DNA from: Gracilaria vermiculophylla
Lineage: Eukaryota > Rhodophyta > Florideophyceae > Gracilariales > Gracilariaceae
NCBI GenBank assembly: GCA_019155205.2
Contig: JAHNZQ020000001.1
Location: 95,096-159,095, forward strand
Direction of reading: 5' to 3'
DNA: 64,000 bases
The position numbers and the translations under genes are program-made. Every line of letters begins with the position of its first letter. Position 1 is the first letter of the stretch. Below the pieces are notes generated by a model, which saw only the letters and a program-made list of their open reading frames with translations, did not search any database and was not told the DNA's origin. This document shows positions 54,155 through 63,703 of the stretch, piece after piece.

Positions 54155-54247
54155 TTATTCGTAAAGTGTTGAACCTAATCGAATTGCTAGTATTCCAGCA
54201 AGTAAAGAAATACATAATGCTGTATAAACTTGTGAATCGTAAATCAT
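54155..54247 (-). CDS. psaM: Photosystem I subunit PsaM
   Basis: 30 residues: MIYDSQVYTALCISLLAGIL and RLGSTLYE. One membrane helix; ribosome site ggaaaaga precedes it on the minus strand. Confidence 0.9.
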   Translation of the reverse strand: MIYDSQVYTALCISLLAGILAIRLGSTLYE

Positions 54248-54418
54248 AAATGAATCTTTTCCTAATTAAATAATTTTTTGATTCTAAAGAACTTTGGAGT
54301 AAAAATTGTTTTAGATGAGTTAAAATAGTTTAATTTCCTATTTATAATTGTAACTTAAATTTTTCGGAATACTTGAAGAGAAATAAATTTTTTTAGTCTG
54401 GTAACCTAGTAACCCAAA

Positions 54419-54464
54419 AGTGTTTTTTACCAGCTTGATTTTGTGATACCTGGTAAAAAACACT
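54419..54464 (-). terminator. Hairpin overlapping the end of rps14
   Basis: Perfect 15-bp stem (agtgttttttaccag / ctggtaaaaaacact); the last 13 rps14 codons and the stop lie inside it. Confidence 0.6.
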
Positions 54465-54729
54465 GATGTGCCATTTCTCTAAAAACATGGCGTGATATTC
54501 CAAAATCGCGAAATATACCTCTCGGACGGCCAGTTTTCCAACATCTATTTCGAATTCTTGTCTTTGAACTATTTCGAGGCAATTTTTGTAATTTTGAATG
54601 AAGTTCTAATTTTGAGTTAAAATTTTTTTCAGTTTGATATTTGTCAAGTAAATTTTTACGTTTGAAAGAGTATTTTTTATTTAATCGAATTCGTTTTTTT
54701 TCTCGTTCAATCATGCTTTTTTTTGCCAT
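54427..54729 (-). CDS. rps14: 30S ribosomal protein S14
   Basis: 100 residues: [20 protein letters not shown], then [20 protein letters not shown] and [18 protein letters not shown], the S14 signature without zinc motifs. Confidence 0.97.
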   Translation of the reverse strand: MAKKSMIEREKKRIRLNKKYSFKRKNLLDKYQTEKNFNSKLELHSKLQKLPRNSSKTRIRNRCWKTGRPRGIFRDFGISRHVFREMAHQCFLPGITKSSW

Positions 54730-54871
54730 AGTTTTAAAATTCTTTTAAGTTCAATAGAAATAATTCTTATACTAAGCTTATTGAAGAATGGTTATTTTCG
54801 CAAGTAAAAAACTCAAAAAAAAAATTACTGACATTTGAGAAAAATTTAATTTAATTTTTTTCATCTTTGCT

Positions 54872-54877
54872 TATAAT
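54872..54877 (+). promoter_or_regulatory. Candidate psbB -10 box
   Basis: tataat preceded by ttgct, about 80 bases before psbB. The -35 region (ttaatt) is weak. Confidence 0.45.
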
Positions 54878-54954
54878 ACTATAGTAGCTAACTTTTTTGT
54901 AGTTTAGTTGTAAGAAAGTCAAAAACCATTATTTATATTTAGGAATCTATTACT

Positions 54955-56484
54955 ATGGCGTTACCATGGTATCGTGTTCATACTGTTGTTTTAAATGATC
55001 CCGGTAGACTAATTGCAGTTCATATTATGCATACAGCACTAGTAGCTGGTTGGGCTGGGTCAATGGCATTATATGAATTAGCTGTATTTGATCCTTCAGA
55101 TCCTGTTTTAAATCCAATGTGGCGTCAAGGTATGTTTGTTATGCCATTCATGACTCGTTTAGGTATTACTGACTCATGGGGCGGTTGGAGTATTACAGGT
55201 GAAAGTGTTTCAAATCCTGGTCTTTGGAGTTTTGAAGGCGTAGCATTGTCTCATATTGTTTTGTCAGGCATGTGTTTCTTAGCAGCTATCTGGCATTGGG
55301 TATATTGGGATTTAGAACTTTTCCGTGACCCAAGAACTGGCGAACCTGCTTTAGATTTACCAAAAATCTTTGGAATTCATCTCTTACTTTCAGGTCTATT
55401 ATGCTTTGGATTTGGAGCATTTCATGTCACAGGTTTATTTGGACCTGGTATTTGGGTTTCAGATGCCTATGGAATCACAGGGAAAGTACAACCAGTTGCT
55501 CCAGAATGGGGTCCTGATGGTTTCAATCCATTTAACCCAGGCGGTATTGCATCTCACCATATTGCTGCTGGTCTTTTTGGTATTCTTGCTGGTATATTTC
55601 ATCTGACGGTTAGACCCCCTCAACGTTTATATCGTGCATTAAGAATGGGAAATATTGAAACAGTTTTATCAAGTAGTATTTCAGCAGTTTTCTTTGCTGC
55701 TTTTGTTACTTCAGGTACTATGTGGTATGGTGCTGCGGCAACTCCTATTGAATTATTTGGTCCAACTCGTTATCAATGGGATAGCGGATATTTCCAACAA
55801 GAAATCGAGCGTCAAGTAGAAACTTCTGTTACTACAGGATTATCAGAGAGTCAAGCATGGTCAAGAATTCCGGACAAATTAGCATTCTATGACTATATTG
55901 GAAATAACCCTGCAAAAGGTGGTTTATTCCGTGCAGGTCCTATGGACAAAGGTGATGGAATTGCTGAAGCGTGGTTAGGACATCCGATATTCCGAGATAA
56001 GGAAGGAAGAGAGTTAACAGTACGTCGTATGCCAGCTTTTTTTGAAACATTCCCAGTAATTTTAGTTGACAAAGACGGTATCATTCGGGCAGATATTCCA
56101 TTCCGTCGTGCTGAGTCAAAATATAGTATTGAGCAAGTAGGAGTTAGTGTGGATTTTTACGGAGGAAAACTAAATGGACAAACATTTAAGGATGCTCCAA
56201 CAGTTAAAAAATTCGCTAGAAAAGCTCAATTAGGTGAAGTTTTTGAATTTGATCGTACAAGTTTAGAATCGGACGGTGTATTCAGAAGTAGTCCTCGTGG
56301 TTGGTATACTTTCGGTCACGCTAATTTTGCTTTACTTTTCTTCTTTGGGCATTTATGGCATGGTGGGCGAACTATTTTCCGTGATGTATTTACTGGTATT
56401 GGCGCTGAAGTTACAGAACAAGTAGAATTTGGTGCGTTCCAAAAACTTGGTGATAAATCAACAAAAAAACAAGGTGCTGTATAG
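54955..56484 (+). CDS. psbB: Photosystem II CP47 protein
   Basis: 509 residues starting [20 protein letters not shown]; six membrane helices with chlorophyll-binding His and a large lumenal loop. First gene of psbB-T-N-H. Confidence 0.98.
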   Translation: MALPWYRVHTVVLNDPGRLIAVHIMHTALVAGWAGSMALYELAVFDPSDPVLNPMWRQGMFVMPFMTRLGITDSWGGWSITGESVSNPGLWSFEGVALSHIVLSGMCFLAAIWHWVYWDLELFRDPRTGEPALDLPKIFGIHLLLSGLLCFGFGAFHVTGLFGPGIWVSDAYGITGKVQPVAPEWGPDGFNPFNPGGIASHHIAAGLFGILAGIFHLTVRPPQRLYRALRMGNIETVLSSSISAVFFAAFVTSGTMWYGAAATPIELFGPTRYQWDSGYFQQEIERQVETSVTTGLSESQAWSRIPDKLAFYDYIGNNPAKGGLFRAGPMDKGDGIAEAWLGHPIFRDKEGRELTVRRMPAFFETFPVILVDKDGIIRADIPFRRAESKYSIEQVGVSVDFYGGKLNGQTFKDAPTVKKFARKAQLGEVFEFDRTSLESDGVFRSSPRGWYTFGHANFALLFFFGHLWHGGRTIFRDVFTGIGAEVTEQVEFGAFQKLGDKSTKKQGAV

Positions 56485-56524
56485 TTAACAATTCATTCTT
56501 TATATTTAAAAATAGGATCAATCA

Positions 56525-56623
56525 ATGGAAGCTTTAGTTTATACATTTTTACTTATTGGTACTTTAGTAGTAATTTTCTTTGCAGTATTTTTCAGAGAAA
56601 CACCTCGAATTCTTAGAAAATAA
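56525..56623 (+). CDS. psbT: Photosystem II subunit PsbT
   Basis: 32 residues: [20 protein letters not shown] then [11 protein letters not shown]. Same strand as psbB. Confidence 0.95.
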   Translation: MEALVYTFLLIGTLVVIFFAVFFRETPRILRK

Positions 56624-56774
56624 ACAAGTTTTTAGCTGTATTTTTAGCGATTCTAAAAGTTTACGAATTCACTCGCACTTCGATAGCGAAACAACTTGAA
56701 GGGATTTGGTCAGCAACAATCTATAACAATATTTGTTTGTTTGAAAAATAAAACCATAGATTTGGTTTTATTTT

Positions 56775-56906
56775 TTAATCTTCATGCTCTTCGAACGGAT
56801 CACGTAAATTTTTTGCGGAAGGTCCAAATGCTGTATAAACCGAATATGCAGTAATTCCTAAGAGTAAACTTGAGACAAAAATTACAATAATAGTTGCTGT
56901 TTCCAT
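56775..56906 (-). CDS. psbN: Photosystem II assembly protein PsbN
   Basis: 43 residues: [20 protein letters not shown] and [16 protein letters not shown]. Opposite strand to psbB/T/H, the arrangement found in all plastids. Confidence 0.95.
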   Translation of the reverse strand: METATIIVIFVSSLLLGITAYSVYTAFGPSAKNLRDPFEEHED

Positions 56907-56987
56907 GTTATATATTTGTATAGATTAACAACCTAGTATTATATAACACATATTAGAAAAATTAATTTATTAAAATTAAATATTTTT

Positions 56988-57191
56988 ATGGCATTACGAA
57001 CAAGATTAGGGGAACTTTTACGCCCATTAAATTCTGAATATGGTAAAGTAGCACCAGGTTGGGGTACTACTCCAATTATGGGTGTAGTAATGGCTGCATT
57101 TTTAGTATTCTTATTAATTATTTTACAGATTTATAATTCATCACTAATTATAGAAAATGTAGATGTAGATTGGGCAAATAGTGTTTTATAG
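56988..57191 (+). CDS. psbH: Photosystem II phosphoprotein-type subunit PsbH
   Basis: 67 residues: [35 protein letters not shown] and one membrane helix. Confidence 0.96.
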   Translation: MALRTRLGELLRPLNSEYGKVAPGWGTTPIMGVVMAAFLVFLLIILQIYNSSLIIENVDVDWANSVL

Positions 57192-57242
57192 AATATTTTA
57201 TGTATTATATTTATATTATATTTATAATACATAGAATCTAAT

Positions 57243-57320
57243 GGAACCTGAAAGGTAGCGAAGTAAACCTAAAAAGTAGCTTTCGAGCCTGTTTCACTGA
57301 AGAAGTAACAGTCGGTTGCA
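57243..57320. repeat. Dispersed repeat, compound copy
   Basis: acctgaaaggtagcgaagta and the inverted ctgtttcactgaagaagtaa lie close together, sharing the core words seen at about fifteen other sites. Between psbH and petN. Confidence 0.55.
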
Positions 57321-57419
57321 AAGCTTGGTAAGATACTTTTCTTTTGTTTATTTTTTTAAATCTATTCTTAAAAATTAAAAAAAAAACAAAATATAAAAAT
57401 TAATTAACATTAAAAATCT

Positions 57420-57509
57420 ATGGATATTTTAAGTCTAGGGTGGGCTGCTTTGATGGCAATGTTTACATTTTCATTAGCTGTAACAGTTTGGGCTCGTAAT
57501 GGGTTCTAA
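57420..57509 (+). CDS. petN: Cytochrome b6f subunit PetN
   Basis: 29 residues: [20 protein letters not shown] and VWARNGF, the strict PetN length and ends. Confidence 0.94.
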   Translation: MDILSLGWAALMAMFTFSLAVTVWARNGF

Positions 57510-57542
57510 TTTTTTATACTATTTATTAAAATTTAAAAAGTT

Positions 57543-57671
57543 ATGGAAATAATCAAACAAATATTCCCGTATGCAAATTCAGAAATTATTACAGCTGCAG
57601 CTGCTTGTTTCTTTATGACTTTATTAGGGCTTTCATTAGGGTTTGCTCTTCTAAAAGTACAAGGTGAATAA
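57543..57671 (+). CDS. petM: Cytochrome b6f subunit PetM
   Basis: 42 residues ending LLGLSLGFALLKVQGE, the PetM (ycf31) C-terminal pattern, with one membrane helix. Confidence 0.85.
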   Translation: MEIIKQIFPYANSEIITAAAACFFMTLLGLSLGFALLKVQGE

Positions 57672-57763
57672 AAAAATATTCAACAAATATTATAGTTCGC
57701 ATTGGAAGTGAAAATATAAATAAGTACGTATCTATATTCAAGATCAAGAACTGAAAAGCCAGA

Positions 57764-57795
57764 CACATAAAAGAATTCAATAATTCTTTTATGTG
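57764..57795. terminator. Bidirectional terminator between petM and psaJ
   Basis: Perfect 14-bp stem cacataaaagaatt / aattcttttatgtg with a 4-base loop between convergent genes. Confidence 0.75.
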
Positions 57796-57852
57796 CTCGT
57801 CTCCTTCCTCACGAATTTTATTAAGTGAATCTAATAATTTTTTTCGGAAAAG

Positions 57853-57978
57853 TTAAAAGTATAAGCCTAGCATATCTGGGAAAAATCGATTGATTTCAAT
57901 GATAAAACCGGCTGTAAAACTTAACCAAATTGTTAATAAAACTGGAGCTGTAGATAGATATTTTTGAAAATTTTCCAT
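57853..57978 (-). CDS. psaJ: Photosystem I subunit PsaJ (IX)
   Basis: 41 residues: [20 protein letters not shown] and [13 protein letters not shown]. Downstream of psaF on the minus strand, the usual pair. Confidence 0.95.
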   Translation of the reverse strand: MENFQKYLSTAPVLLTIWLSFTAGFIIEINRFFPDMLGLYF

Positions 57979-58014
57979 GATTTTTTAGTTTTTATAAATA
58001 AGTAATTGAAAAAA

Positions 58015-58572
58015 TTAGCGGGGTGAAACAGTTATTTCTTCTTTCGAAGCAATTAGGTCACCACTCACCAATTCTTCCCATGCTGAAATGGGCCAAATAA
58101 AACCAGTTGTCATTATTTTTATAGCTAAAGGAACATTTATAATAATTTCATTTTCTGCGGGATTTTTTGTTGTACTTACGGCACGAATATATTTTCGACC
58201 TACCCAGCCAATCCAACCAGAAATATAAAGAAAACCAAAACCAGGAAGAATAAATTCTGCAGCATGACTCCAACGTCCATCCGCTACTAAATGAGGTAAA
58301 CCATCACTTCCACATAATAAATCTGAACGACTATATTTGTCGAAGCGTTCTTTTGTTCGTTCAATCTGTTGCTCTAAAGCCAAAGCTGGTGGAGAAGCTG
58401 TTTCATATTTTGTTAACCGTTGTTCAAGTTTTTTTACACTTGTATTTAACCGTTTTGTAAAAGCAGGAGATTCACTACATTTTTTTAGCCCACCAATATC
58501 GGCAAAAGCATTCATTGGCATAAAAATTAAAAATAAGATTACAAATAAACTTCCCAAATTAATACGTTTCAT
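58015..58572 (-). CDS. psaF: Photosystem I subunit PsaF (III)
   Basis: 185 residues with a signal peptide (to about NAFA), lumenal helix region with CGSDGLPHLV, and membrane part FGFLYISGWIGWVGRKYIRA. Docks lumenal electron donors. Confidence 0.97.
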   Translation of the reverse strand: MKRINLGSLFVILFLIFMPMNAFADIGGLKKCSESPAFTKRLNTSVKKLEQRLTKYETASPPALALEQQIERTKERFDKYSRSDLLCGSDGLPHLVADGRWSHAAEFILPGFGFLYISGWIGWVGRKYIRAVSTTKNPAENEIIINVPLAIKIMTTGFIWPISAWEELVSGDLIASKEEITVSPR

Positions 58573-58706
58573 TCTTCAATAAAATTTAAGATTATTAAGT
58601 TAGTAAAAAAATTTTACAGATTGTAATTTCTAATATACATATCTTAATTGAAATTTCTAAAAAAAAAATTATTAAAGTATAATATTTTTGGATAGAAGAT
58701 GAGTTA

Positions 58707-59425
58707 TTGTCCACTAAAAATTTAGTGATAAAAGTTCATAATATCATTAGACAAAACAAACAAGGTGCTTTACAAGAATTACAGAATCAAGTTAACTCTC
58801 TACCACTTCGGGTTACTTCGCTAGCCCAGCAAGTCGAAAGACTAAGTAGGGCACTTCGTTTCGGTCAACAAAAAATAATTCAATTAGAACACAATCAAAC
58901 ACTAGAAATCAAAAAGGCTCTGAGCCAGCTTTTAAAGCGCTCACAAGTGTCCAAAATGGATCAGCACTATAATTCTAACCTGAATAATGAACGCAGCCCT
59001 CACCAAGCGATAGCGCCTGGTGAGCGAAGTGAACAGCAAGTTACGTATGAAGTATCAAAAAGTGCCTCAGCTGCCTCTAAAATCGATTTTAAGTCACCTT
59101 CACCTAGTGAAGAGTAAATACATCATCCAATCAAGAGAAAGGGCTTAATGAGCCAAATTTCATCACTTCCGAAGACAACTTTGTTGGCGACGTGCCGAAG
59201 CAGCGCGACGTATTGCTTCGCAATTGGCAAAGCCCGGGAAAGATTTCAGAGGATGAGAAGATAGAAATTATCAAAACAGGTTTTCAACTTCAAGCTGAGG
59301 AAAAAATCTCTTTAAAAAAATATTATGAAAGTACACAAAAATATAGTTTATTTCAACTTAAAGGATATAACATCAAATATGAAAGCATACGAAGAACCAA
59401 ACTTTATCAAAACTTGAAAGAGTGA
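58707..59425 (+). pseudogene. Repeated plasmid ORF, coil plus C-terminal copy
   Basis: Frame one (58707-59117, from a TTG) holds KVHNIIRQNKQGALQE, SLPLRVTSLAQQVERLS and a polar tail to PSPSEE. After a stop, frame two (59192-59425) gives PKQRDVLLRNWQSPGKI, KYYESTQKYSLFQLKGY and KLYQNLK. The two should be one protein, as in the copy at 1941-2565. The conserved coil region includes a translated copy of the dispersed repeat (GGTTACTTCGCTAG at about 58809). Confidence 0.6.
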
Positions 59426-59443
59426 TACATAATATCACTCTTT
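59417..59443. terminator. Convergent hairpin
   Basis: Stem aaagagtgat / atcactcttt with a T tract, between the plasmid ORF copy (plus) and the pentapeptide gene (minus). Confidence 0.65.
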
Positions 59444-59455
59444 TTTCAAACATTT

Positions 59456-59935
59456 TTACTCTAAAGACAGCTCATTTATTTGATTGAATATATCTAAGAA
59501 ATAAACTTCTCCTTCGAATTCGATTGATTTCTTAGAATTAGAAAATTTTGAATCAATTAGAGTTCCAAAACCAAAACTTACATCCCGAAAAACCGTGTTA
59601 ATAAAATGACATGATTGAAACTCAGAGTCATCTACCGAGCCCTTTGAAAACGTACAACTCTCAAAAATTGTTTCTGAAATCTCACTATCTACGAATATGC
59701 AATCCATAAATAAGCAATCTTTGAAAAAGCTTGAACCAAAACTTCCATTGCAAAATCTTATCTTCGTTAAACGACTTTTTTCAAAGAAAGCCCGACTGAA
59801 AGTCAAGTCTAATAATACATCATCTGGCAAATTTATCATCTCATCCGAAAATCTTTTATCAATAACCTGCATATTAGGTGTACTAAGTTCACCTTTTTGG
59901 TAAGATTCAATTAAATTTTTTAATGTTTTAGCCAT
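59456..59935 (-). CDS. Pentapeptide-repeat protein, probable immunity partner (locus D)
   Basis: 159 residues. From about residue 40 the sequence runs in degenerate five-residue units (LTFSR, TKIRF, SSFFKD, CIFVD, TIFES, CTFSK, CHFIN, TVFRD), a right-handed beta-helix. Its start codon overlaps the last base of the toxin-like gene (ATG at 59935), so it is coupled to it. Pentapeptide proteins occur as immunity proteins in polymorphic toxin systems and as DNA mimics; the role here is inferred from position. Confidence 0.6.
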   Translation of the reverse strand: MAKTLKNLIESYQKGELSTPNMQVIDKRFSDEMINLPDDVLLDLTFSRAFFEKSRLTKIRFCNGSFGSSFFKDCLFMDCIFVDSEISETIFESCTFSKGSVDDSEFQSCHFINTVFRDVSFGFGTLIDSKFSNSKKSIEFEGEVYFLDIFNQINELSLE

Positions 59936-61107
59936 TATATATTTGTTTCATTGTTAATAAATATTACGTTTGAGGTATTGGTGCAATTATTTTTTACAGC
60001 ATTTTGCACAATCATTTTTTCAGCGATTGGTACATCAAATTCGTCCACCAACCCTAAAGTATTTGCTGGGCTTTGCGGGAATGCTACATTAGGATCAATG
60101 TTACTTAGGCTTGCTCTAAAAGTATCATTAGACCATTTTGACTGCTGCTTTGATAGCTTATTCCCTATCTTATTACCTTGTTTAACAATATCACTATAGC
60201 CGTTACACGATGCTTTTTCAATATCTGAACCTACTGAATTTTTGTAGAACCCTAACATTTCGCCATTAAGCACAGTTATAGCTTCACGCGCACTGTTTTC
60301 ATCCACTCTACCATGTTCCATCGCTAGAGATTGAAATCTTTTGAACTCACAGCTCCAATTCTCGCAATGTAACGATTTCGCACGTCGCATAACTTCATCG
60401 TAACATTGACGTAAATCGACTTTGCTGTCTTTCACAAAACCCGAGACTTGAGTTTGATCAGCAGGACATTGATTTGACTCCGACATTCGTACTGTAATCC
60501 GACCTCCATGTTTTGGATGATTTATTTGTTGGTGAACACCCCCATTTGCAGGTCTTACTATAGCTCCATTTCTTGGATGAACAACTGGAATTTGAAAACC
60601 ATCAGCCCCACTGACTAGGGTCCAAATCCCATACAACACTACTAACAAAATTGCATTTCCTACTAATGCACCTGAAAAATCTCCAGCCCTGAGTTCTCTA
60701 ATAATTTTGCTAATTTCAGGCCTGACAATAAAATTTATGTCCATAGCGTAAATACAGAGTGGTAATTCTTTATATTTGATAAAAGTTATTTTATCTAATT
60801 TTGGACTCACTGCTGGAGCAACTTTTATTTTAGATCGATAATCATAACTTGGCTTATGAACTCTTACTACTGGTGTAGGTGGCATCGGTAAACCTATAGC
60901 TTCAGATGGTTGTACATTACTAAAATAGAGTGCTCCTCCTAAAATACTTACAACAACTACTCTTTTAGTCTTACCTTTTGCAGTTGAAGCAAGGGTTTTT
61001 ACAACGATACAAACTTTTTCTCGGTTTCTAGAAACTTGTCTGTCTATAAATAATTTATCATCTTCACTTAATCCTGAGCTATACGAAATATACAATAATC
61101 CTGTCAT
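59935..61107 (-). CDS. Polymorphic-toxin-like membrane protein (locus D), intact
   Basis: 390 residues. Trunk: GLSEDDKLFIDRQVSRN, basic segment then helix (RVVVVSILGGALYF, about 50-63), SEAIGLPMPPTP, PELPL-type KELPLCIYAMDINFIVRPEI, IIRELRAGDFSGAL and a second helix (ILLVVLYGIWTLV, about 155-167). These match the locus A trunk. The C-terminal 200 residues differ completely from locus A (CPADQTQVSGFVKDSKVDLR, HCENWSCEFKRFQSLAMEHG) with several cysteines; the tip is not recognised. Intact paralogue with a different tip is the main evidence for tip exchange. Confidence 0.6.
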   Translation of the reverse strand: MTGLLYISYSSGLSEDDKLFIDRQVSRNREKVCIVVKTLASTAKGKTKRVVVVSILGGALYFSNVQPSEAIGLPMPPTPVVRVHKPSYDYRSKIKVAPAVSPKLDKITFIKYKELPLCIYAMDINFIVRPEISKIIRELRAGDFSGALVGNAILLVVLYGIWTLVSGADGFQIPVVHPRNGAIVRPANGGVHQQINHPKHGGRITVRMSESNQCPADQTQVSGFVKDSKVDLRQCYDEVMRRAKSLHCENWSCEFKRFQSLAMEHGRVDENSAREAITVLNGEMLGFYKNSVGSDIEKASCNGYSDIVKQGNKIGNKLSKQQSKWSNDTFRASLSNIDPNVAFPQSPANTLGLVDEFDVPIAEKMIVQNAVKNNCTNTSNVIFINNETNI

Positions 61108-61439
61108 ACTTTTTTATTTTAATCTAAATTTTTATAATTCGAAACCTCAATCCATGTATAATTTTAATTTATTATAAATCAACTTACCTATGGGGTAAGA
61201 CCTGTACTTGCATACTCATTAAAATCTCTTAATTTACTTTTACCCTTGTAATATAAGGGGATTTTAAAAAACAGAGTAGTTAAAAAACTTTCCATCTAAT
61301 GGAAAGTTTTTTTAGTACTTTTGAAAAACTAAACATAAAGTTTTTCATAGACTATAAAACCTTCTGAAATAACTTTAGAGGTTAATTTCTTTGTACTATA
61401 AGCTTTCCCTTTGGAAATAATTTTATAGTTTCCATCGAC
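61108..61439. other. Gene-less stretch upstream of locus D
   Basis: No gene. Contains the hairpin at 61282-61312 and presumably the locus D promoter on the minus strand. Confidence 0.45.
61282..61312 (+). terminator. Factor-independent type terminator
   Basis: Perfect 14-bp stem aaaaaactttccat / atggaaagtttttt with a 3-base loop and T tract on either strand. Confidence 0.65.
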
Positions 61440-61845
61440 CAATCCATGCTCTTTATACAAGCTCAAGAAGCTAGTTTAAAGAGTTCCTCAGAGACCTCTA
61501 AAATTGATTTTAAGCCACTTTCCGATAGTCAAGAATATAATCTCAAACCAAAATAAAGGCCTTAACGAGCATAATTTCATCACTTCCGAAGACAACTTCG
61601 TTGACGACGTGCCGAAGCAGCGCGACGTATTGCTTTGCAATTGGCAAAGCCCGGGAAGGATTCCGGAACAGGAGCGAATAGAAATCATTCAAACAGGATT
61701 TCAAAGGCAAGCTCAGGGAATAATTTCTTTGAAGAAATATTATGAAAGTGTGAGCGAAGCGAACAGCTTATTTCAATCCAAAGGATATTCCATAAAATAC
61801 GAAACTATTAGACGCAACAAACTTTATCAACAGCTAAAACCATAA
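61440..61845 (+). pseudogene. Repeated plasmid ORF, C-terminal copy
   Basis: 61504-61845 encodes NFITSEDNFVDDVPKQRDVL, EIIQTGFQRQAQ, SLKKYYESVSEANSLFQSKG and KLYQQLK. A 113-codon open frame, but the N-terminal half of the family is missing. The GC-rich core (61577-61665) is nearly identical to 59165-59240. Confidence 0.55.
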
Positions 61846-61861
61846 CATTTTGTTATGGTTT
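61837..61861. terminator. Convergent hairpin
   Basis: Perfect 11-bp stem aaaccataaca / tgttatggttt with a 3-base loop between the plasmid ORF copy and the 231-aa gene. Confidence 0.6.
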
Positions 61862-61869
61862 TATATTTA

Positions 61870-62565
61870 TCATAAGTTATAGCATTTTTCAAGCATCAGT
61901 AATTTTTGTTGACGCCTGTATTTTATTCGTTCTTGTCTATTTATTTTTACTTCCGCGGCTTTGGTTTTGATGTTTTTAATCACGTTTTTACTAACATTAT
62001 ATGATTTTTTAAAAAACCTCTTATAATAGCGTAAGCGTATTAAGTCGAAGCCTAAAAGTAATACGTTAAGGATCCGCTGATGAGCTAGTGGCAATTGATT
62101 TATTAACAGTTGACATTTGATAGAATTCTTTAAAATACTATCTTTACACACTATAGAAGCACCACCGCCTGTGATCGCACCTGTCATAAATTGACTGAAA
62201 GCCACTAATAAACCGGACATCGCTAGGTTAACAGGAACATCTGCCTCCGCAGCTAATAAAGCCGATAATGAGTACGTCATTGCTACGGTTGCAATCCGTT
62301 GAGGCGATGGATCATCTTTTATATAGCTGCAAGCTCTAACCCCATTATCAATGATGGGTAGCAATATTGCCGGTGTGACAGCATTATTAGCGCAACTGGC
62401 AGCTACATATCCAGAATACTGCGCTAGGCTATTAGTTAACAGCTTACCACCTCCATTGTCCATGAAGTCATTTAGAACTGATAGTGCTGAAACTCCGATA
62501 TCTTGAAATACTGCTAAGGCCAGAATTTTCGAATAATTATATGGGTCCACGAATGTATTGGGCAT
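61870..62565 (-). CDS. Unknown membrane protein, 231 aa
   Basis: Not recognised. Mostly hydrophobic and Ala/Gly-rich from residue 10 to 140 (SALLAAEADVPVNLAMSGLL, QFMTGAITGGGASIVC), with a basic C-terminal tail (RRQQKLLMLEK). Several short helices, like a pore or holin-like protein, but no homology can be shown. It lies in the island upstream of locus D and may be cargo of the same plasmid. Confidence 0.55.
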   Translation of the reverse strand: MPNTFVDPYNYSKILALAVFQDIGVSALSVLNDFMDNGGGKLLTNSLAQYSGYVAASCANNAVTPAILLPIIDNGVRACSYIKDDPSPQRIATVAMTYSLSALLAAEADVPVNLAMSGLLVAFSQFMTGAITGGGASIVCKDSILKNSIKCQLLINQLPLAHQRILNVLLLGFDLIRLRYYKRFFKKSYNVSKNVIKNIKTKAAEVKINRQERIKYRRQQKLLMLEKCYNL

Positions 62566-63000
62566 ATAGTTTTTTTATAAATTGTTTAAATATTTAAATA
62601 GTTGAAGAGATAAACCAAACATTAATCCCCATAGTGCACTCAAAATAATCAGTTTTAACACCCCTAATAGATCATTATTCATCAAATATACTTCCCTTAT
62701 TCCTTATTTTTTAATTGTTAATTAACTTTTGTAATGTTTAAATTTTTCTGTTTTTTTGAATAGAAACAATGGAATTAGTAATACTTTGTGATAAAACATA
62801 TTTATTAATTAGGCATCTTACGTTTTTATCAACTTTACTAAACTAACTATATGCCCAACTCGAATCTACTATATATATATAAATTTTATTTTGTCTATAC
62901 TAATTCTCAAAATTAAAAATTATTTATCTAAAATTTCTCCGCAAAACTTTAGAAATCCTATTCACTTCGTTTCACAGACGATAACTCTTCCTCTAATTCT
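62566..63000. other. Gene-poor stretch
   Basis: AT-rich with a TATATATATA tract near 62870. A minus-strand frame of about 29 hydrophobic codons at 62577-62690 resembles the membrane micro-ORF at 34509 in kind, not in sequence. Confidence 0.4.
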
Positions 63001-63217
63001 TCTTTCATTTCTAATATTTAACATTTCATTTCTTCTTCCAAGGATTCCCGAACAGGAGCGAATAGAAATCATTCAAACAGGATTTCAACTTCAAGCCAAA
63101 ATATCCTTAAAAAAATATTATGAAAGCACACAACAACATAGCTTATTCCAACTCAAAGGATACTCCATCAAATACGAAACCATCAGACGAACAAAATTAT
63201 ATCAACAATTGAAATAA
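63001..63217 (+). pseudogene. Repeated plasmid ORF, C-terminal copy
   Basis: RIPEQERIEIIQTGFQLQAKI, SLKKYYESTQQHSLFQLKGY and KLYQQLK are fused to an unrelated AT-rich frame that starts at 62891. It lacks the GC-rich core upstream. Confidence 0.55.
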
Positions 63218-63288
63218 TAAAAAAAATAGATAGGAACAGAAATATTTTAACTTTACTTTTGACACTAACCAGTTTTATACTAAAAATG

Positions 63289-63321
63289 AATTCCTAAATT
63301 CTATTAAAATTTAGGAATTCT
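63289..63321. terminator. Convergent hairpin
   Basis: Perfect 13-bp stem gaattcctaaatt / aatttaggaattc, overlapping the stop of the locus E immunity gene. Confidence 0.65.
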
Positions 63322-63697
63322 CTAATCGATCTAACTCATCTAATTCTTTTAGATGCTCTTCATGTTCAGCTTGTAGTTTATCAAAAACCGACATATCAAT
63401 TTTACTCGCAAAATGGTATAGCTTCAACCAATATCCATTATTTTCTGCATAGGCTTGAATCGTTTCTTCAATAATTTCTTTCGTTAGTTTCTTAACAATT
63501 ATAAATGGATGGCCTGGTTCAAAAAAATTTTTCTTTTTTTTCTCTATCAACCATTCCAAATTTTTTGCTGTTCCGACTACTACTGTACAAGTATAACCAT
63601 TTTCTAACTCGACGAATACATCAAGATTATCATTCTCAATGTCTTTAATCTCCTCAACTGCAGTTGGAGTTAAAAAACTAATCTCTTTAATTTCCAT
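63311..63697 (-). CDS. RelE-tip-associated immunity-like protein (locus E)
   Basis: 128 residues, acidic. NFFEPGHPFIIVKKLTKEII, AIQAYAENNGYWLKLYHFAS and SVFDKL are shared with locus C (34779-35033), and this is the complete form, with a 40-residue N-terminal beta-type region. It starts six bases after the toxin-like tail at 63704, as expected of an immunity gene. Family not known by name. Confidence 0.6.
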   Translation of the reverse strand: MEIKEISFLTPTAVEEIKDIENDNLDVFVELENGYTCTVVVGTAKNLEWLIEKKKKNFFEPGHPFIIVKKLTKEIIEETIQAYAENNGYWLKLYHFASKIDMSVFDKLQAEHEEHLKELDELDRLENS

Positions 63698-63703
63698 AAA
63701 ATT

